From: Anaeromyces robustus
Lineage: Eukaryota; Neocallimastigomycota; Neocallimastigomycetes; Neocallimastigales; Neocallimastigaceae
Length of the DNA: 64,000 nucleotides
Reading direction: 5' to 3'
Assembly: GCA_002104895.1 (NCBI GenBank)
Contig: MCFG01000203.1
Location: forward strand, 47,501-111,500
The notes below the pieces were generated by a model that did not search any database, was not told the DNA's origin, and saw only the letters and a program-made list of their open reading frames with translations. Both the position numbers and the translations under genes were made by a program. Below, piece after piece: positions 34,801 through 55,958 of the stretch. Every line of letters begins with the position of its first letter. Position 1 is the stretch's first letter.

Positions 34801-36946
34801 ATTAACACTAAAAAGAATGGTGAATAAAATGAAATCTTGTAATAGTTATATCTATTTTTTTTTTTTTTATTTTATAAATGATAATTTAAATATTTTTGAC
34901 TTTTATAATAAATTAAAAAATGGTAAGATTTATATTGAATAATAATATATTATATTAAAATAGTTAAAAATAGCTTTTTTTATTTATCTGAAATATTTAT
35001 ACTATTTTAATTTTTTTATTATGTTTCAGCCAATAAGATTTGAGTATTACTATAGGAAAATCCATAATTTGAATTTTTGTTTTTACTTTATATATCTAAA
35101 AAAAAACTTATATTATCAATTATTCTGTAATATATTAGATTATATTACAATATATTATACACAAGTAATTAATAATTATGTTTATAAAAGGAAATTATTA
35201 AATTAATTAAAATTTTTATAAATATGGTATAAATATTAATTAATTAATTAAAATATTTATATTTAAATATTTTTTATATAAAGAAAAAACATTAAAAATT
35301 TTTTTTGAAATCCTGTATATATATATATTATTTTTATTATATTATTATAAGTTCTTTAGTTCTTTAGTTCATTATATTTTATAATTTAAGATAATAATAA
35401 TTATTATTTTATTTTTTTTTATTCTATTTATTTACAAGCTATATGAATTTTGACTATCAATCTAAATATTAATTATTATTTATTTATTATCAAAATAAAT
35501 ATAATAAATATTTTTTAATTTAATTATTTTATTTTTTTTTTAAGATTATATTAAATATATTTGTAATATATTGTTAATGTTTATTTTATATAAATATTTA
35601 TTTGATATTTCATTTGATATATATAACAAAAAATAATAATCATTATTATATAATATTATTTGTAATATGATTTTTTTTTTCTTTATCATAATGATTTTTT
35701 AATAACTCTAGTTTTTATGTATTTATAATATTAATAAATAATAATTATATTTATTATTGTATTACTATATTTATAATAATCATTATTTATATTAAAAAAA
35801 GTTATTTAATATAAAATAATAGTGATATATTGATAGTTTTTTTATTTTTACTTTTTTTAATCCCAGTTTTTGAATAGAAATAAAATAAAATAAAATAAAA
35901 AAACGGATGATGAAGTTGACGGCTATTAAATGAATTCTAATTATATTATTTATAGTTTTTATTAAAATTTTTATTATTAATAACGAAATATCATTTTATA
36001 ATAATTATTGAATAATTTAAAATATTTTATATAATATTAATTTTTTTTTTGTTTATTAATTAAAATTAATAATTTTTTTTTTTAAAAATTTAAATATATA
36101 ATAAATTGTAAAATAAAATAAATAAATAAATAAAATTTTTTTTAAAAAAAGATTTTTTAAAAAGATTTTTTTCTTTTCTTTTTTTTTTTCTTCTTCTTAA
36201 AATAAAAAAATATAATATATATAATTTTTGTTAAAATAATCTTTTAAAGATTTTATTTATAAATAAATTTCTTTTTTTTCTTTTATTATTTTATATTTGT
36301 ACAATTTTGATAAATCTTATACTCATTATCTTATTCAATAGTAATTTATATTTAAATTACTAATTTTTATATTATTTTTAAATTTATATTATAAATGAAA
36401 TTTTATTAAATTAAAATTAAAAAATAAAACTATTATTATACAAAAAAAAAATAAAAAGGAAAAGCTTAAGCGATATATTTAATAGAATAAAGGAAAAAAA
36501 GAAATAATAATACATTAAAAATATATTATATTAAAACCGGGGAAAATAAATAAGAATAATTCAAACTTTTTAAAAAAAATAAAATAAAATAAAAAAAACT
36601 AAGTGTTAAAAAATATTTTATAAAATATATTTTTAAACACTCTATTTTTATTATTTTATTTTGTCAATTAAAAGAAATTGAAAAACAATTAATAAAAATA
36701 TATTATATGATATAATAAATAATTTCATTTTTACTATAAATATAATTGAAATTATTTATTATATTGTAATTTAAAATTTAAGAAAGTAGAAAAATTAAGA
36801 AAACGACATTTAAATTTCATTTTATTAACCATAAAAATATTATTAATATTATTTATAAAAAAAACCCATATATATATATACAAACGTTAATTAGAAAAGA
36901 ATATATATATATATAAAAAAACATTTTGTATAAATATTATTCAACA
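31812..36946. other. 5.1-kb gene-free A/T region
   Basis: This is the longest stretch without a supportable gene. It is less microsatellite-rich than other gaps but still nearly all A/T, and no frame has convincing non-repetitive coding. The ORF at 35021-35206 is low in complexity and unsupported. A short GC-richer patch lies near 32725-32755. No function is inferred. Confidence 0.6.
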
Positions 36947-38444
36947 ATGACTTCAATATTAGGAAATCAAGATAACAGTAGTACCGAATGTATTACTGAT
37001 TATAGTCAAGAATTTAAAATAGAAATGGAAAATAGTATTTGCAATTATTTTTCGAAATGCAATTTAGAAGAAGATAAACAGTAAGAATTTTTTTTTTTTT
37101 TTTTTTAAATTATAATTATTATATTACAAAATTTCTATATTATATTTTATAATATAAATTCATTTTATAATAATAAATTATTTCAATAAAAAAAAATAAG
37201 GATATACAAGTTTAAAATAAAAAAAATAATATTAGATATTAGTTAATATGAGATAAAATAAAGAGAAAAAAAATTTTTTTCCCTTTTTTTTAAAAAAAAA
37301 TTTTTTAATAGCACAAAATATATTAAATAATATATGATTTAAGTTGAAATAAATTAAATCAAATAATCCTATTTGAAATGATAAATATTTAATTATTTAT
37401 AATTATTTTTTAAAAAAAATTTTTTTTTATGTTGTAAATAAAAAAATAAAAAAGGAAAAAAAAATTTTTTTAATTATTATTTTTTTAAATCCTTAAAATA
37501 TAAATATAATTACTAATATATTTATTTTCATATAATTATTTATATAAGCGATACCAATCGTTCAGAAACTTTAATAGATAATAATGAAATAGAATATATT
37601 TCTCCCGCTCCTTCCTTAAAAGGTATTTCAGACTTTATGATAAACCAAATTTTTTCAACAGATGAAATAATACCTATAGAATATCCATCGGATGATGAAG
37701 ATACAAAGATTAAAAATGTAAATGAAGAAGTAAAAAATGATAATAATAAAAGTTCAGATACTAATAAAATGAGTTCATGTAATTCTGATGTTACTTTAAA
37801 TGTTAATGATGTAAATGTTACTGATAGTGAAAATATAAATATTACTGATGTAAATGTTACTGATAATGAAAATATAAGTAAATCTTTTGCTGCTGAATTT
37901 ATTGATTTACTTGATATTAATATGAGAGAAGTAAGTTTAATACTAATAATAATAATTAATAATAATATGATAATAGTTAAAAAAATAATTATATATAATA
38001 TATATAATTTTAAACCATATATATATTAAATTTAAAATTTTAATTATATATTTCTTTTTTAATTTATATAAATAGTTAAATTCCAAAAAGGATGATTTTC
38101 ATGTTATTGGATTAAAAAAGGTTGATGAAGAAAAAGAAAATAATGAATCCAATAGTCCAACTTCAATAAATTTTAAAGATGATACTTTAGATAAAAAACA
38201 AAAAAAGAATAAACGTTCAAAACATATTTCAATATTCACATTAAATAGAAAATCTAGTAATTCACAACTTTCTCGTTCTAAATCTACAAATATTAAATCT
38301 TCATCAAATAAATGTAAAAATACTTCATCAGAAATTATAGATGGTAGTAATGATAATGGAAATAAGCTTAAAAAATCTAAATCCAAATTAGGTTTATCAA
38401 AAATTTTTAAAAATGTTAAGAAGAGAATGTCACATCAATACTAA
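36947..38444 (+). CDS. unknown protein, three exons, acidic N-terminus and basic C-terminus
   Basis: Exons 36947-37080, 37549-37930 and 38076-38444 are joined by GTAAGA..AAG and GTAAGT..TAG introns to give 294 residues in one frame. Exon 1 starts at MTSILGNQDN and ends in an acidic helix. Exon 2 holds a repeated VNVTDxEN motif (VNVTDSENIN and VNVTDNENIS) and FAAEFIDLLDINMRE. Exon 3 is rich in Lys and Ser (SRSKSTNIKSSS, KKSKSKLGLSKIFKNVKKRM) and could be a phosphorylated, nuclear or RNA-binding tail. No signal peptide, membrane segment or known domain is seen. The exon 2-3 boundary is in phase 0. The function is unknown. The ORF at 37637-38029 is only part of exon 2 read into the intron. Confidence 0.75.
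37937..37995 (+). repeat. 55-bp repeat, copy in intron 2
   Basis: This intron 2 segment recurs almost exactly (one base indel) at 38497-38553. The shared core includes AATATGATAATAGTTAAAAA and the flanking ACTAATAATAATAATTA. Confidence 0.8.
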
Positions 38445-38496
38445 GGAGAAAAAAGAAAAACAAAAAACAAAAAATAGTGAATAAGAAAAGAAAAAA

Positions 38497-38553
38497 TTAA
38501 TACTAATAATAATAATTATAATAATATGATAATAGTTAAAAAAATAATTATAA
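38497..38553 (+). repeat. 55-bp repeat, copy in the 3' flank
   Basis: Matches 37937-37995 apart from one indel in the AATAATTA(A)TAATAAT part. Confidence 0.8.
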
Positions 38554-38618
38554 TTATCCATCATTCATAACTATTATAAATGATATTAATAATATTAATG
38601 ATATAAATAGTAATATTA

Positions 38619-38739
<121 letters not shown>

Positions 38740-40497
38740 GAAGATTGAATTAATCAATTTCCATTTATTCTTTCGTTTAATATTTAAAATCAATATTTTC
38801 ATTTTTTTTAATTTACATTATATTTATTTTTTCTTTTACCTTCAATATAAAATTTTATTTAATTATTCTAATTTATAAAATATTACACATAAAAAACCAT
38901 TTATAGATTAAATATTCAATACTCAATAATCAAATAGTCATATAACCAAATAAATAATCAATTAATCAAAAATTACCATTACTTTATTATTATTATCATT
39001 TTCTCCCTTTTCTTAATACATATAAATATCATAATATCAATCTTTTTTATTATTTTATTATTCAATTTTTTAACAAATGTATTAATATATATATTTATAT
39101 ATTATGACATCAAATAAATATAATGAATTTATAATATTAATAAAATATTTATTCTTTTAAACCATTTATACTAATTACAATAAATAATATTATAGACTTT
39201 TAACAATATATAGGAATTATAATTAAATGATTAATCTTTTTATTAAATATTAACAATATATATATATATGTACTTTTTTCATTAATAACAAATAATAATA
39301 ACATCATAAAATTTAATTATACATTAATGATATTCATTAATATTATTTTTTTTTTAAAAAAAGAAAAAAGAAAAGAATAAAAAACCTCTCATTTTCATAT
39401 ATAATATATCAACTTTTTTTTTTCTTTATTTGTTATTCTTATTTATTTTTTACATATATGAATTAGTAAAAACGTAAATAAAGAATAAAATAAGAAAGAA
39501 AAAAAAAAAAAAAAGAAATAATATATATGGTTTATTATGAGGTAAAATCAAAGAAATAAAAATAAAATAAAATAAAATAAAATAAAATAAATAAATAAAT
39601 ATCAAATTAATCCATTATTTTATAAAAAGAAATTAATTAATTTCCCGGTTTTTTATATATTTGAAAAATAAGAAAGTAAATCATATTAGAAATAGAAAAA
39701 TGAAAAACAAACAAACAAACAAAAAAAAAAAAAAAAACAGTAAAGATAAACAAATCAAAATTAAAGAAAAGAAAACAAAGAAATATAGATAAATATAAAT
39801 ATTATATATATATGTATATTATTTTTCTCATATATTATTATAAAAAAATAATATTTGAAGAGAAAATTAATATAGTAATTATGATAATATATATATAATA
39901 TTGTCTTTTTTTTTTTTTATTAATTACTTCTTTTTGAAAGAGAATAATTAAAAAAAAAAAATTACAATTCTTAATAGTATAAAGAATAATAAATATATAT
40001 ATCAATATATATTATTATTTAAAAATATATTATTATTAAAAAAAAAAAAAAAGTAAAAGAATTAATTGTATATCATTATATAATTTATTATTTAAAAAAA
40101 AACAAAAAAACAAAAAAAAAAAATACTATATATTTTTTATCATTATTTAACTTATTAAATAAATAATTAATAAATATTTTTTTAAAAAATAATATATAAT
40201 TATTTTATATTGTATATTTAAATTTTTATTTTATTATTTTAGTAATTGTAAAACTTTATTTAGGTATATTATTTAAATGATAGTATTATTAACTTTAATA
40301 ATACATACATATTATATATATATTATTTTATTTCATTTTATTTTTATTTTTATTTATTAATATAAGTATTATTATTAGGAAATGTATATAATTGATATGG
40401 TATATAAATATTATATATAAATAAATAATTATGCTTTTTTTTTTTTTTTTTTTTTCTAAAAAGAAAAAGATAAAAAAAAAAAATAATAATAAATAAA

Positions 40498-48611
<8,114 letters not shown>

Positions 48612-49264
48612 TAAGTTTAAATTATTTTCATAAATGTATTAATATTATTTATTTTGATATAAATATTTTTTTTTTTGAATTCTTTTGAATTTTATTTTTA
48701 TATAAAAATATTTTTTCATATCAAAAACAAAAAAAAAATAAAATAAAGTAAAATAAAAAATAAAATTAAAAAAATAAAATAAAAAAAAATAAAATAAAAT
48801 GAAAAAAGATAATAAATGGATAGATTATTTATTCATAAGGTTAAAAAAAATATAAAACAACAAAATATTAATAAAGTTGACAATAATTATTGAAATTTAA
48901 TTACTTTTAACATATATAGATTGTGGCTTATTATTGTGGCTTATTATTCTATTATACAGATAATTCATAAATCATATTTTAATTGTTTTTTATTTTTCAT
49001 TAATTTAAATAACATTTTTAGATATTATTTTATATTACTTTATTTTTGATTACACTAAATATGATATATATTTTAATATAATAGTTTATACTATTTAATA
49101 ACTAAACCTATATTTTGATTTAGTAATTGGTGATGTAGTTAAACAATTAAATAATAATTAAGTGAATAACATAGAGTCATTTAATTATCTTTAAAAGATC
49201 TATTAAATTTAATATAATAACGATTTAATCATATTCTATTGAACTTCATTTTTTTTCTTTATCA
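48612..49264. other. upstream region of the RRM gene
   Basis: No gene seen. It contains an A-rich block (48720-48800), which is T-rich on the coding side of the RRM gene, and a duplicated TCTATTGAACTT motif near 49230-49280. It should hold the RRM-gene promoter, but no element can be named. Confidence 0.5.
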
Positions 49265-49791
49265 AATTCTATTGAACTTTATTTTTTTCTTTCTTTATAG
49301 GCAGGCATATCACTATGCACATGATATTCGTTCTCCAGTTCTTGCGGGATGAATGACAGCCTCTCTGCTCGTTCATATTTGGGTACACTTCTCAGTCTTC
49401 GCTTGGAATCAAATACTATTGAACTTCTAAATTTATTAAACCAATCTTATAAAATATGTCCGGATGCTCAAAGATATTCTACAGAAAAATGTAATAATAA
49501 TATGTACGTATATAATTTATCGATGTTTGTTAATGGTGATAATAAATATTCAATAAAATGTAAAAAAGGTCAACGGCATGAAATATCTTGATAATTCTGA
49601 ATGTTATTCTGGAATCTTTATTTTTATTACAATATTTTGTTACATCAAAGATAATGATGAAACAGTTCATCTCTCTAAGACTGCCGTTATTGTTAAATTT
49701 TATTAGTTTAGTTTTATTGGTAATAATAAGATGTCTTAATTCTTGCTTTCATAAAGCTTATCTAGTATATTGTTTTATTTTTTTTGTATAA
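49265..49791 (+). pseudogene. degraded gene fragment, possibly receptor-like
   Basis: After a TTTCTTTATAG acceptor-like site the sequence turns GC-richer (49265-49400). It gives an 80-codon ORF (49349-49591) that includes NTIELLNLLNQSYKICPDAQ and a Cys-spaced stretch (KCNNNMYVYNLSMFVNGDNK). A frameshift follows: from 49577 another frame reads KYLDNSECYSGIFIFITIFC, then IKDNDETVHLSKTAVIVKF. A Cys-rich ectodomain leading to a hydrophobic helix and a short loop resembles the junction of class C (GABA-B-like) G-protein-coupled receptors, but this is weak. At least two breaks are needed to read it, so it is called a remnant. The origin of the GC-rich lead is unknown. Confidence 0.35.
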
Positions 49792-51483
49792 TTTATATTA
49801 TACGTTCGGTATATATATATTGATTCTAGAATTTAATAAGTAAATAATAAATGATAAATATTAAATAATAAATAATAAATAATAAATAATAAATAATAAA
49901 ACCATCATCATTTCTTTTCTTTTTTACTTAATTCATTCCCATATTTTTTGTTAAGTATACTTTAATTGTACCAAAAATCAAAATATTTACTGATTATCTA
50001 TAAAAAATACATAAATAATTAATAATTATACTTAAACCATAAGAATTGAATTAGGTTCATTTTAACTTCCATTATGTATTTCTTTTTATTTTTTTCTTTT
50101 TAAACAAAATATTGAATATTACGTAGTATAAGATTTTATATTTTAAAATTTCAATACAATAATAAGTGTAAATCTTTTTTTTTTTTTTTGGTTTAAGTTC
50201 AAAAAAAAAAAAAAAATTTTAATATTGAAACAAAATCTTGTTTATTATAGAATTTAATAGTTATTCAAAAACTATTTTTATCAAAGCTTTAATATTTAAA
50301 TATAAAAATTTACAAGAATAATTAATATTTATAATTAATATTTTGTTATTAATACAATAACAAAAATAGTATTCATATATAAAATACTTACATTAATTTT
50401 GGTTTTATTATCTTCTATAATTAATATATTGTGTTCATATGGGTAATAGATATATCGTAAATATAAAATATTAAATTATTTCTTTAATAAACATAAAAGT
50501 TATATTTACATGTATTATTGTTAAATTATTATTAATATATTTTAAAACATCTATTTTAATTAATAATATCTTTACACTTTTTACAAAAATTTTCATATTA
50601 TACAGATATAAAAATTCACTTATCTAACTTTTGGAACAACAATACGTTATTCTTACAGGATAAAATTAAAGTATATTAAAAACGTTATAAAATATATTAC
50701 ATACATGAATTGTGTACTATTATTATTAATTATTTTAAAATATAGAATAAAAAAATTTATTTATCAAATTATTTACTAAAATTTATTCATTTATTTATTT
50801 AGATAGATATAAAGATTATTTATATAAAATGTTTTATATATACAATAGTAAAATAAATTTATTATATTTTATCATATATTTAGTTTATCTTAAGTCATAA
50901 AACATAACACTAACTAAATCAAAATATCTTATTAAGTATTGATTTGTTTTGCTGTAATTACCAGCATAATTATTAAGTTCATAATAACTAAATATATAAT
51001 TGTTTTGTAGCCCAATTATCAAATTATATATATTATGGCAATTTATTATTAATTTATTATTTTTAATTATATTTTAAAAAAAAAATTAGATCAATTAGTA
51101 ACATCTCCTTAAATTCTCTAAATGTCATTACTATATAGTTAATAAAATATCTATTATTTAGTATAATTCATGCATAATAATAATAATAAAAGAAAAAAAA
51201 AACAATATTTTCATTAAAACTATGTATTTTCATTAAAAATAAAATATTTAATTATTTTTAAGAATAGTTTAAATTCCTTGTTATTTTTTAACCTTAAAAG
51301 ATCGTACTTCATTAAATTAAAAAATAATATATTTTTTTCAGTAATTTCTATTTATTTTTTATTTGATCATGTATTAATTAATTCTATTATTATGTTAATA
51401 CACAATAAAATGAAAGTCAAAATGTTTTTTTTTTTTTGTGTAACATAATAATAAAATATATACATAAATAAATGAAATTAAAA
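49792..51483. other. A/T-rich intergenic region
   Basis: No gene seen. A segment at 51387-51424 recurs in direct orientation at 51993-52030, and 51447-51479 recurs inverted at 52028-52060, so pieces of the foldback element's surroundings have been duplicated. Confidence 0.55.
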
Positions 51484-51539
51484 AAAAAAAAAAATAACTT
51501 GAAATTCTGTTTTTTTAATTTAAACTAAAATATTATTTT

Positions 51540-51550
51540 GCATTACTATT
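51540..51550. repeat. target-site duplication, left copy
   Basis: GCATTACTATT, repeated exactly at 51988-51998 directly after the poly(A) of the SINE-like element. Confidence 0.8.
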
Positions 51551-51987
51551 TTAGTCGACCAGTTTCTATCCTGGTTGTTAAGGCGTTTCCTTAGCATACA
51601 TAAGGCTTCTGGATCGACACCGCATCTACCCCAAGCACAAGTGGTTTTCTCCTTCACGGGTTTTACACTGTGGCAAGGTAGTGCACAGGTATAGTATTTG
51701 TGGCGTAGCTACTCACGCCTCATTAAATAATATAAGTATATGAGTAGATCTTTAAGTCTAATAATGTGGGGTGCGGCTCTAAATTATTGGGCGGTTTCCT
51801 TGGTGACTACTATTCATATGTGGGGCTTGTAGACTGGACCCGTTATTAAGTTAGCGTTAGGGTTTAAGTACAAATGTAAAATATATGAATATACCAAGGG
51901 CGTCGACGCCGAAAAGGTAAGGCAGGGAATTTAATTCCGATACATTCATGTGAAAAATCACATGATAAGTCTATAAAAAAAAAAAAA
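51551..51987 (+). mobile_element. SINE-like retroposon with tRNA-like head and 13-A tail
   Basis: A 437-bp GC-richer island with no ORF in any frame ends in 13 A (51975-51987). It is flanked by an 11-bp direct repeat GCATTACTATT (51540-51550 and 51988-51998), a target-site duplication. The 5' part looks derived from a tRNA: an A-box-like GGTTGTTAAGGCG (51573-51585), a 5-bp CCTTA/TAAGG stem with a 7-base loop (51589-51605, anticodon-arm geometry), and a B-box-like GGATCGACACC (51611-51621). Further hairpins follow: GGCGT/ACGCC near 51702-51718, the palindrome GGCGTCGACGCC at about 51899-51910, and TCATGTGA/TCACATGA with a 4-A loop (51946-51965) just before the tail. It would depend on a LINE for movement. 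It does not share a tail with either LINE seen here. A structured non-coding RNA retrocopy is an alternative. Confidence 0.7.
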
Positions 51988-51998
51988 GCATTACTATT
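51988..51998. repeat. target-site duplication, right copy
   Basis: GCATTACTATT, the partner of 51540-51550. Confidence 0.8.
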
Positions 51999-52132
51999 AT
52001 GTCAATACACAAACAAATAAAAGTCAAAATTTCATTTATTTATGTATATATTTTATTATTAACATAATAATAATGCAAAATAATATTTTAGTTTAAATTA
52101 AAAAAACAGAATTTCAAGTTATTTTTTTTTTT

Positions 52133-52408
52133 AAAATTTATATTTTTGATGAAAAATGTTTTATCCTAAATTTTCATAGTTGTGAAAAAATTATTACTTC
52201 TCCACAGATTATTTTAAAAAGAAAATTAAAAGCTATATCTAAAATCATTTTAATTAACATCAAATATATAATTATCAACAAAAGAAAAAAATTATGATAT
52301 ATATCTGAAAAATTTAAGATTATTTTGATGATAGTAATAATATAGAAATTTTACTTGAAATTCTCATAAAATTTCTATATATAAAAGTAATTAAAAAATT
52401 ATTATTAA

Positions 52409-52455
<47 letters not shown>

Positions 52456-52576
52456 ATTAACAATTAAACCAAACTATTCTATAATAATAATTACAACAAA
52501 AACTAACAAAAAAAAAAAGCATAAATTATTTATTAATTAATTTATATTTGTTTGTTTATTTATGTATTTATTTTAC

Positions 52577-52627
<51 letters not shown>

Positions 52628-52692
52628 CTTATTTACTTATTTATTTATTTATTTACTTATTTACTTATTTATTTATTTATTTATTTATTTAC

Positions 52693-52750
<58 letters not shown>

Positions 52751-54567
52751 ATTTTTATTTATTTTTTATTTATTTTTTATTTATTTTTTATTTATTTTTT
52801 ATTTATTTATTTATTTTCCTTTTATTACAATCTAATAACCAATAGAAATGTAAATTTAAAACATTTTGTATCAATATATTAATCCATATATTAATTAATA
52901 TATATTAATATATTAATATATTATATATTACAATATATTACATTATTATTGAATCATTCCTTTAATTTAAATGTATAAAAAAAAATTTTTTTTTCTTGGT
53001 ATTACTAAATGGTTAGCGAATAAAATAATTAAATATATATAATATAATACAATATATATTATATTATATTAATAATATATACATTAATATATTCATAAAG
53101 TTTTTATTTTTTTTAAAAAAAAAGATTAGTTTCCAATTTAAACATTAAAAATAATATATTTGTATTCATTATTGTTTATTTATTAAACTTTTCATTTATT
53201 TATTATATTTTATTTATTTAATAATTATTAAACATTTATTCATTAAATTTTAATTTAATGAATTATATATAATTAATAATTAATTAGCTTAAATAAGCAA
53301 TTAATAATTACAATTATTGTTTTATTTTGTTTTTTCATTTTTAAAAAATTTGTTCGATTATTTATCCTCATATAGTATTCATATACTGTTATTTTACATA
53401 ATTATTGGCTCAAAAAATACATTATACTTAATATTATTAATATTAATTAATTATTTCTTGGTTTTTTATAATAATAAAAAAAAACGTTATTAATAAATAA
53501 AAACATTTTTTTATATTTTAAAATTATTTTCATTTTTTTAAAAAGTTAAAATATTATAAAATTAATTTTTCTTTTTTAAAAAATAAGAAGTAAAAATAAA
53601 AATAAAAAATTAAATAGAAGAAATTTAAATAAAAAGATTAAAAAAAATTTAAAATCAAAGAAATAAATATAAATAATTATAAAATAATATAAAAATAAAT
53701 ACAAATTAAAATATAAGAAGCAAAAAAGAAATTATAAAATAATTTAAGTTTTTTTTTTCTTTAAGAATTTTATATTATATTTTAGAAATTTTGATGTATA
53801 TTTAATAAAATCAAAATTATTCATTAGTAATTTATATAAATTATCACAAAAACTTAAAATAGCTCATCATATTTTAATATTTTTTGTTTATATAAAAAAC
53901 AAATAAAACATCTTTTTATTTAAAATTTCTACTTCTTATTATACAAAAAGAAAAAATAATTTAATCTCTATATATTAATTAATTCATAAAAAAATAAAAT
54001 ATTTTAAAAAAAAATAAAAATGATTTAAGTATTTAATTATTGCTTAAGAAAACAATAAAAATTAAAAATCAAAGAAATAATTATAATACTATCTTTATCA
54101 TTAAATGTCACTTTTTATATATAGTTTTAATACTATATTTATATAATTTAGTATAAAACAAGATATTTATTTTTTATATTTATATTTAAATTTTATACCA
54201 TCATATAAAATGAAATATATTAATTAATTAATAATTGAATTTCTATCGATTATATACTACAATATCTGGAATGAATAATTATTATTATAACAAAATAATA
54301 ATAACAATAAATATAAATTATAAATCTATTTTATTAATATAGTAGTGTAACTCGAGTAAAAAATTCCTAATATTATAGTATAATATATCTTTTTGATAAA
54401 AGATATTTTAAACTATTAAAACAATAATAAAAAAGCAAAATAAAAGGCAGAAAAAAATAAAAAAAAAAAGTAAAGTAAATACCAACATTTTTCATTTATA
54501 TTGTATAATAATTTATTTAATTTGACGTTTTATAATTGAAAAAAGAATAATAAAAATAAAAATAAAA
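52133..54567. other. A/T-rich intergenic region
   Basis: No gene seen. TTA and TTTA microsatellites occur at about 52415-52453 and 52562-52740; the overlapping ORFs at 52548-52882 are repeat translations in all three frames. The rest is simple A/T sequence up to the A-rich leader of the gene at 54568. Confidence 0.65.
52562..52812. repeat. TTTA microsatellite grading into TTTTTTAT
   Basis: TTTA units with scattered ACTT variants to about 52740, then TATTTATTTTT units to about 52812. Confidence 0.9.
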
Positions 54568-55927
54568 ATGAATAAGTATATAATAATTTCAATAATACTG
54601 GGATTAATAAATTCACTATCAGCAAGTAATTTACACACAAGAGATTTCATTGATGATGAAAATGATCTTATCCCAAAAGATTGTAGAATTGCAATAACTT
54701 TTAATCTTGATAGTATGAATAGTTGTATTCAACTCTTACAAGACAACACAATAGAAGAAGATGAATTAGATTCACTATGTGAATCTTTTGAAGATTATTA
54801 TGCACAAGATACTGAAAATGAAACAGATGATGAAGAAGAAACAATTTCATCAAAACCTGATAATGAACAAAATAATCTAACTGAAGAAGAAGAAGAAGCT
54901 TTAAAACATGTAAATCAAGTTATAAATGATTATATTGATAATTCTGAATCTTCTCAAAAAACTGAAAAAGAGAACGAGGAAGAGAATGAGAAAATAAGTT
55001 ATTATAAAACTGACCAATTTATAGGAGCAAATCAAATTTCTAATGAAATAATAAATACCAAAAATGGTAATGAAGACAAAAATGAAGATAATGATAAATA
55101 CAAAGATGATATTAAAAAAGATGATGGGAAAGAAATTAAGGATGATAAAGGTGATGAAAATGATGATAAAAACAATGATAAAACCAAAAATATTGATAAA
55201 AGATCATCTAAAAATTACCAAAAGAAAATTTGCAAAATTTATGTAAAAAAATGGAAACGTAAATGTAAAGATTTACCAAGAGTTGAATCTGTTATAAATG
55301 CACCTTTAGAATACTTTTATTTTAGAAGAAAGAGTTATTGTTTAAAAAACAGTCAAAATCGTTACTGTACAATAGTAATGAATGAAATAAAAAATCGTGT
55401 TTATAACGAAACAGCGAAAGTAAATTTACCTTTAACTGATCAAGAAAAAAATGACACTTGTGAATGTTACAAAGAAAAAATGAATTATTATGGTGAAGAA
55501 TATTTAAGTAGTAATAATACAGTAAAACAAGAACCCATGAAATATTATAGTAAAAATAAAAAACAAAACGATTCAAAAACTTCAGAATCATCAATAAAAC
55601 CAGAAGAAAGTGTAACGCCTAATAAATATAAAAGAAATTTAGATATTGAGAATAAAAATAAAGATTATAATAATAATAATAATAATAATAATGGTAAACA
55701 AACAAAAGTGTTTTGGAATTATTTAGATAAAATAATATCTCAATATCTTCCAACAAAATTTGGTATGCGTGGACGTACTAAATTTAATTATATACCTAGT
55801 TTTAAAGACATAAGAGAAAAAGTTAAAAATGGAAAAATGAAAGATTATAGTTTTGCTGAAATTCTTGCTCAAGAAATTGAAAAACTTTTACATCCAGACT
55901 CTGATATATTTAATGATTATGATAATG

Positions 55928-55958
<31 letters not shown>

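Larger units (their letters stand above)
51484..52132. mobile_element. foldback/MITE-like element with 62-bp perfect arms, interrupted
   Basis: The left arm 51484-51545 and right arm 52071-52132 are exact reverse complements over 62 bp (core ATAACTTGAAATTCTG and GTTTAAATT). Removing the nested insert and one copy of its target duplication leaves an empty site of about 201 bp with a loop of about 77 bases and no ORF. This is the build of a non-autonomous foldback or MITE element. No terminal target duplication of its own was recognised, because the ends are poly(A)/poly(T). Confidence 0.7.

Noticed and set aside
31812-36946. Centromere candidate in the long gene-free A/T region
   Set aside because: Low gene density and A/T richness are common to the whole window, and no satellite array or other specific signal is visible.
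51551-51987. Intact tRNA gene, 5S rRNA, SRP RNA or group I intron in the GC-rich island
   Set aside because: The tRNA-like head lacks a proper acceptor stem and has C instead of U before the anticodon. No 5S, SRP or group I core motifs were recognised. The target duplication and poly(A) favour a retroposon.
52548-52882. Three overlapping IYLF-type ORFs
   Set aside because: A 4-bp repeat gives the same peptide in three frames, so it is not coding.
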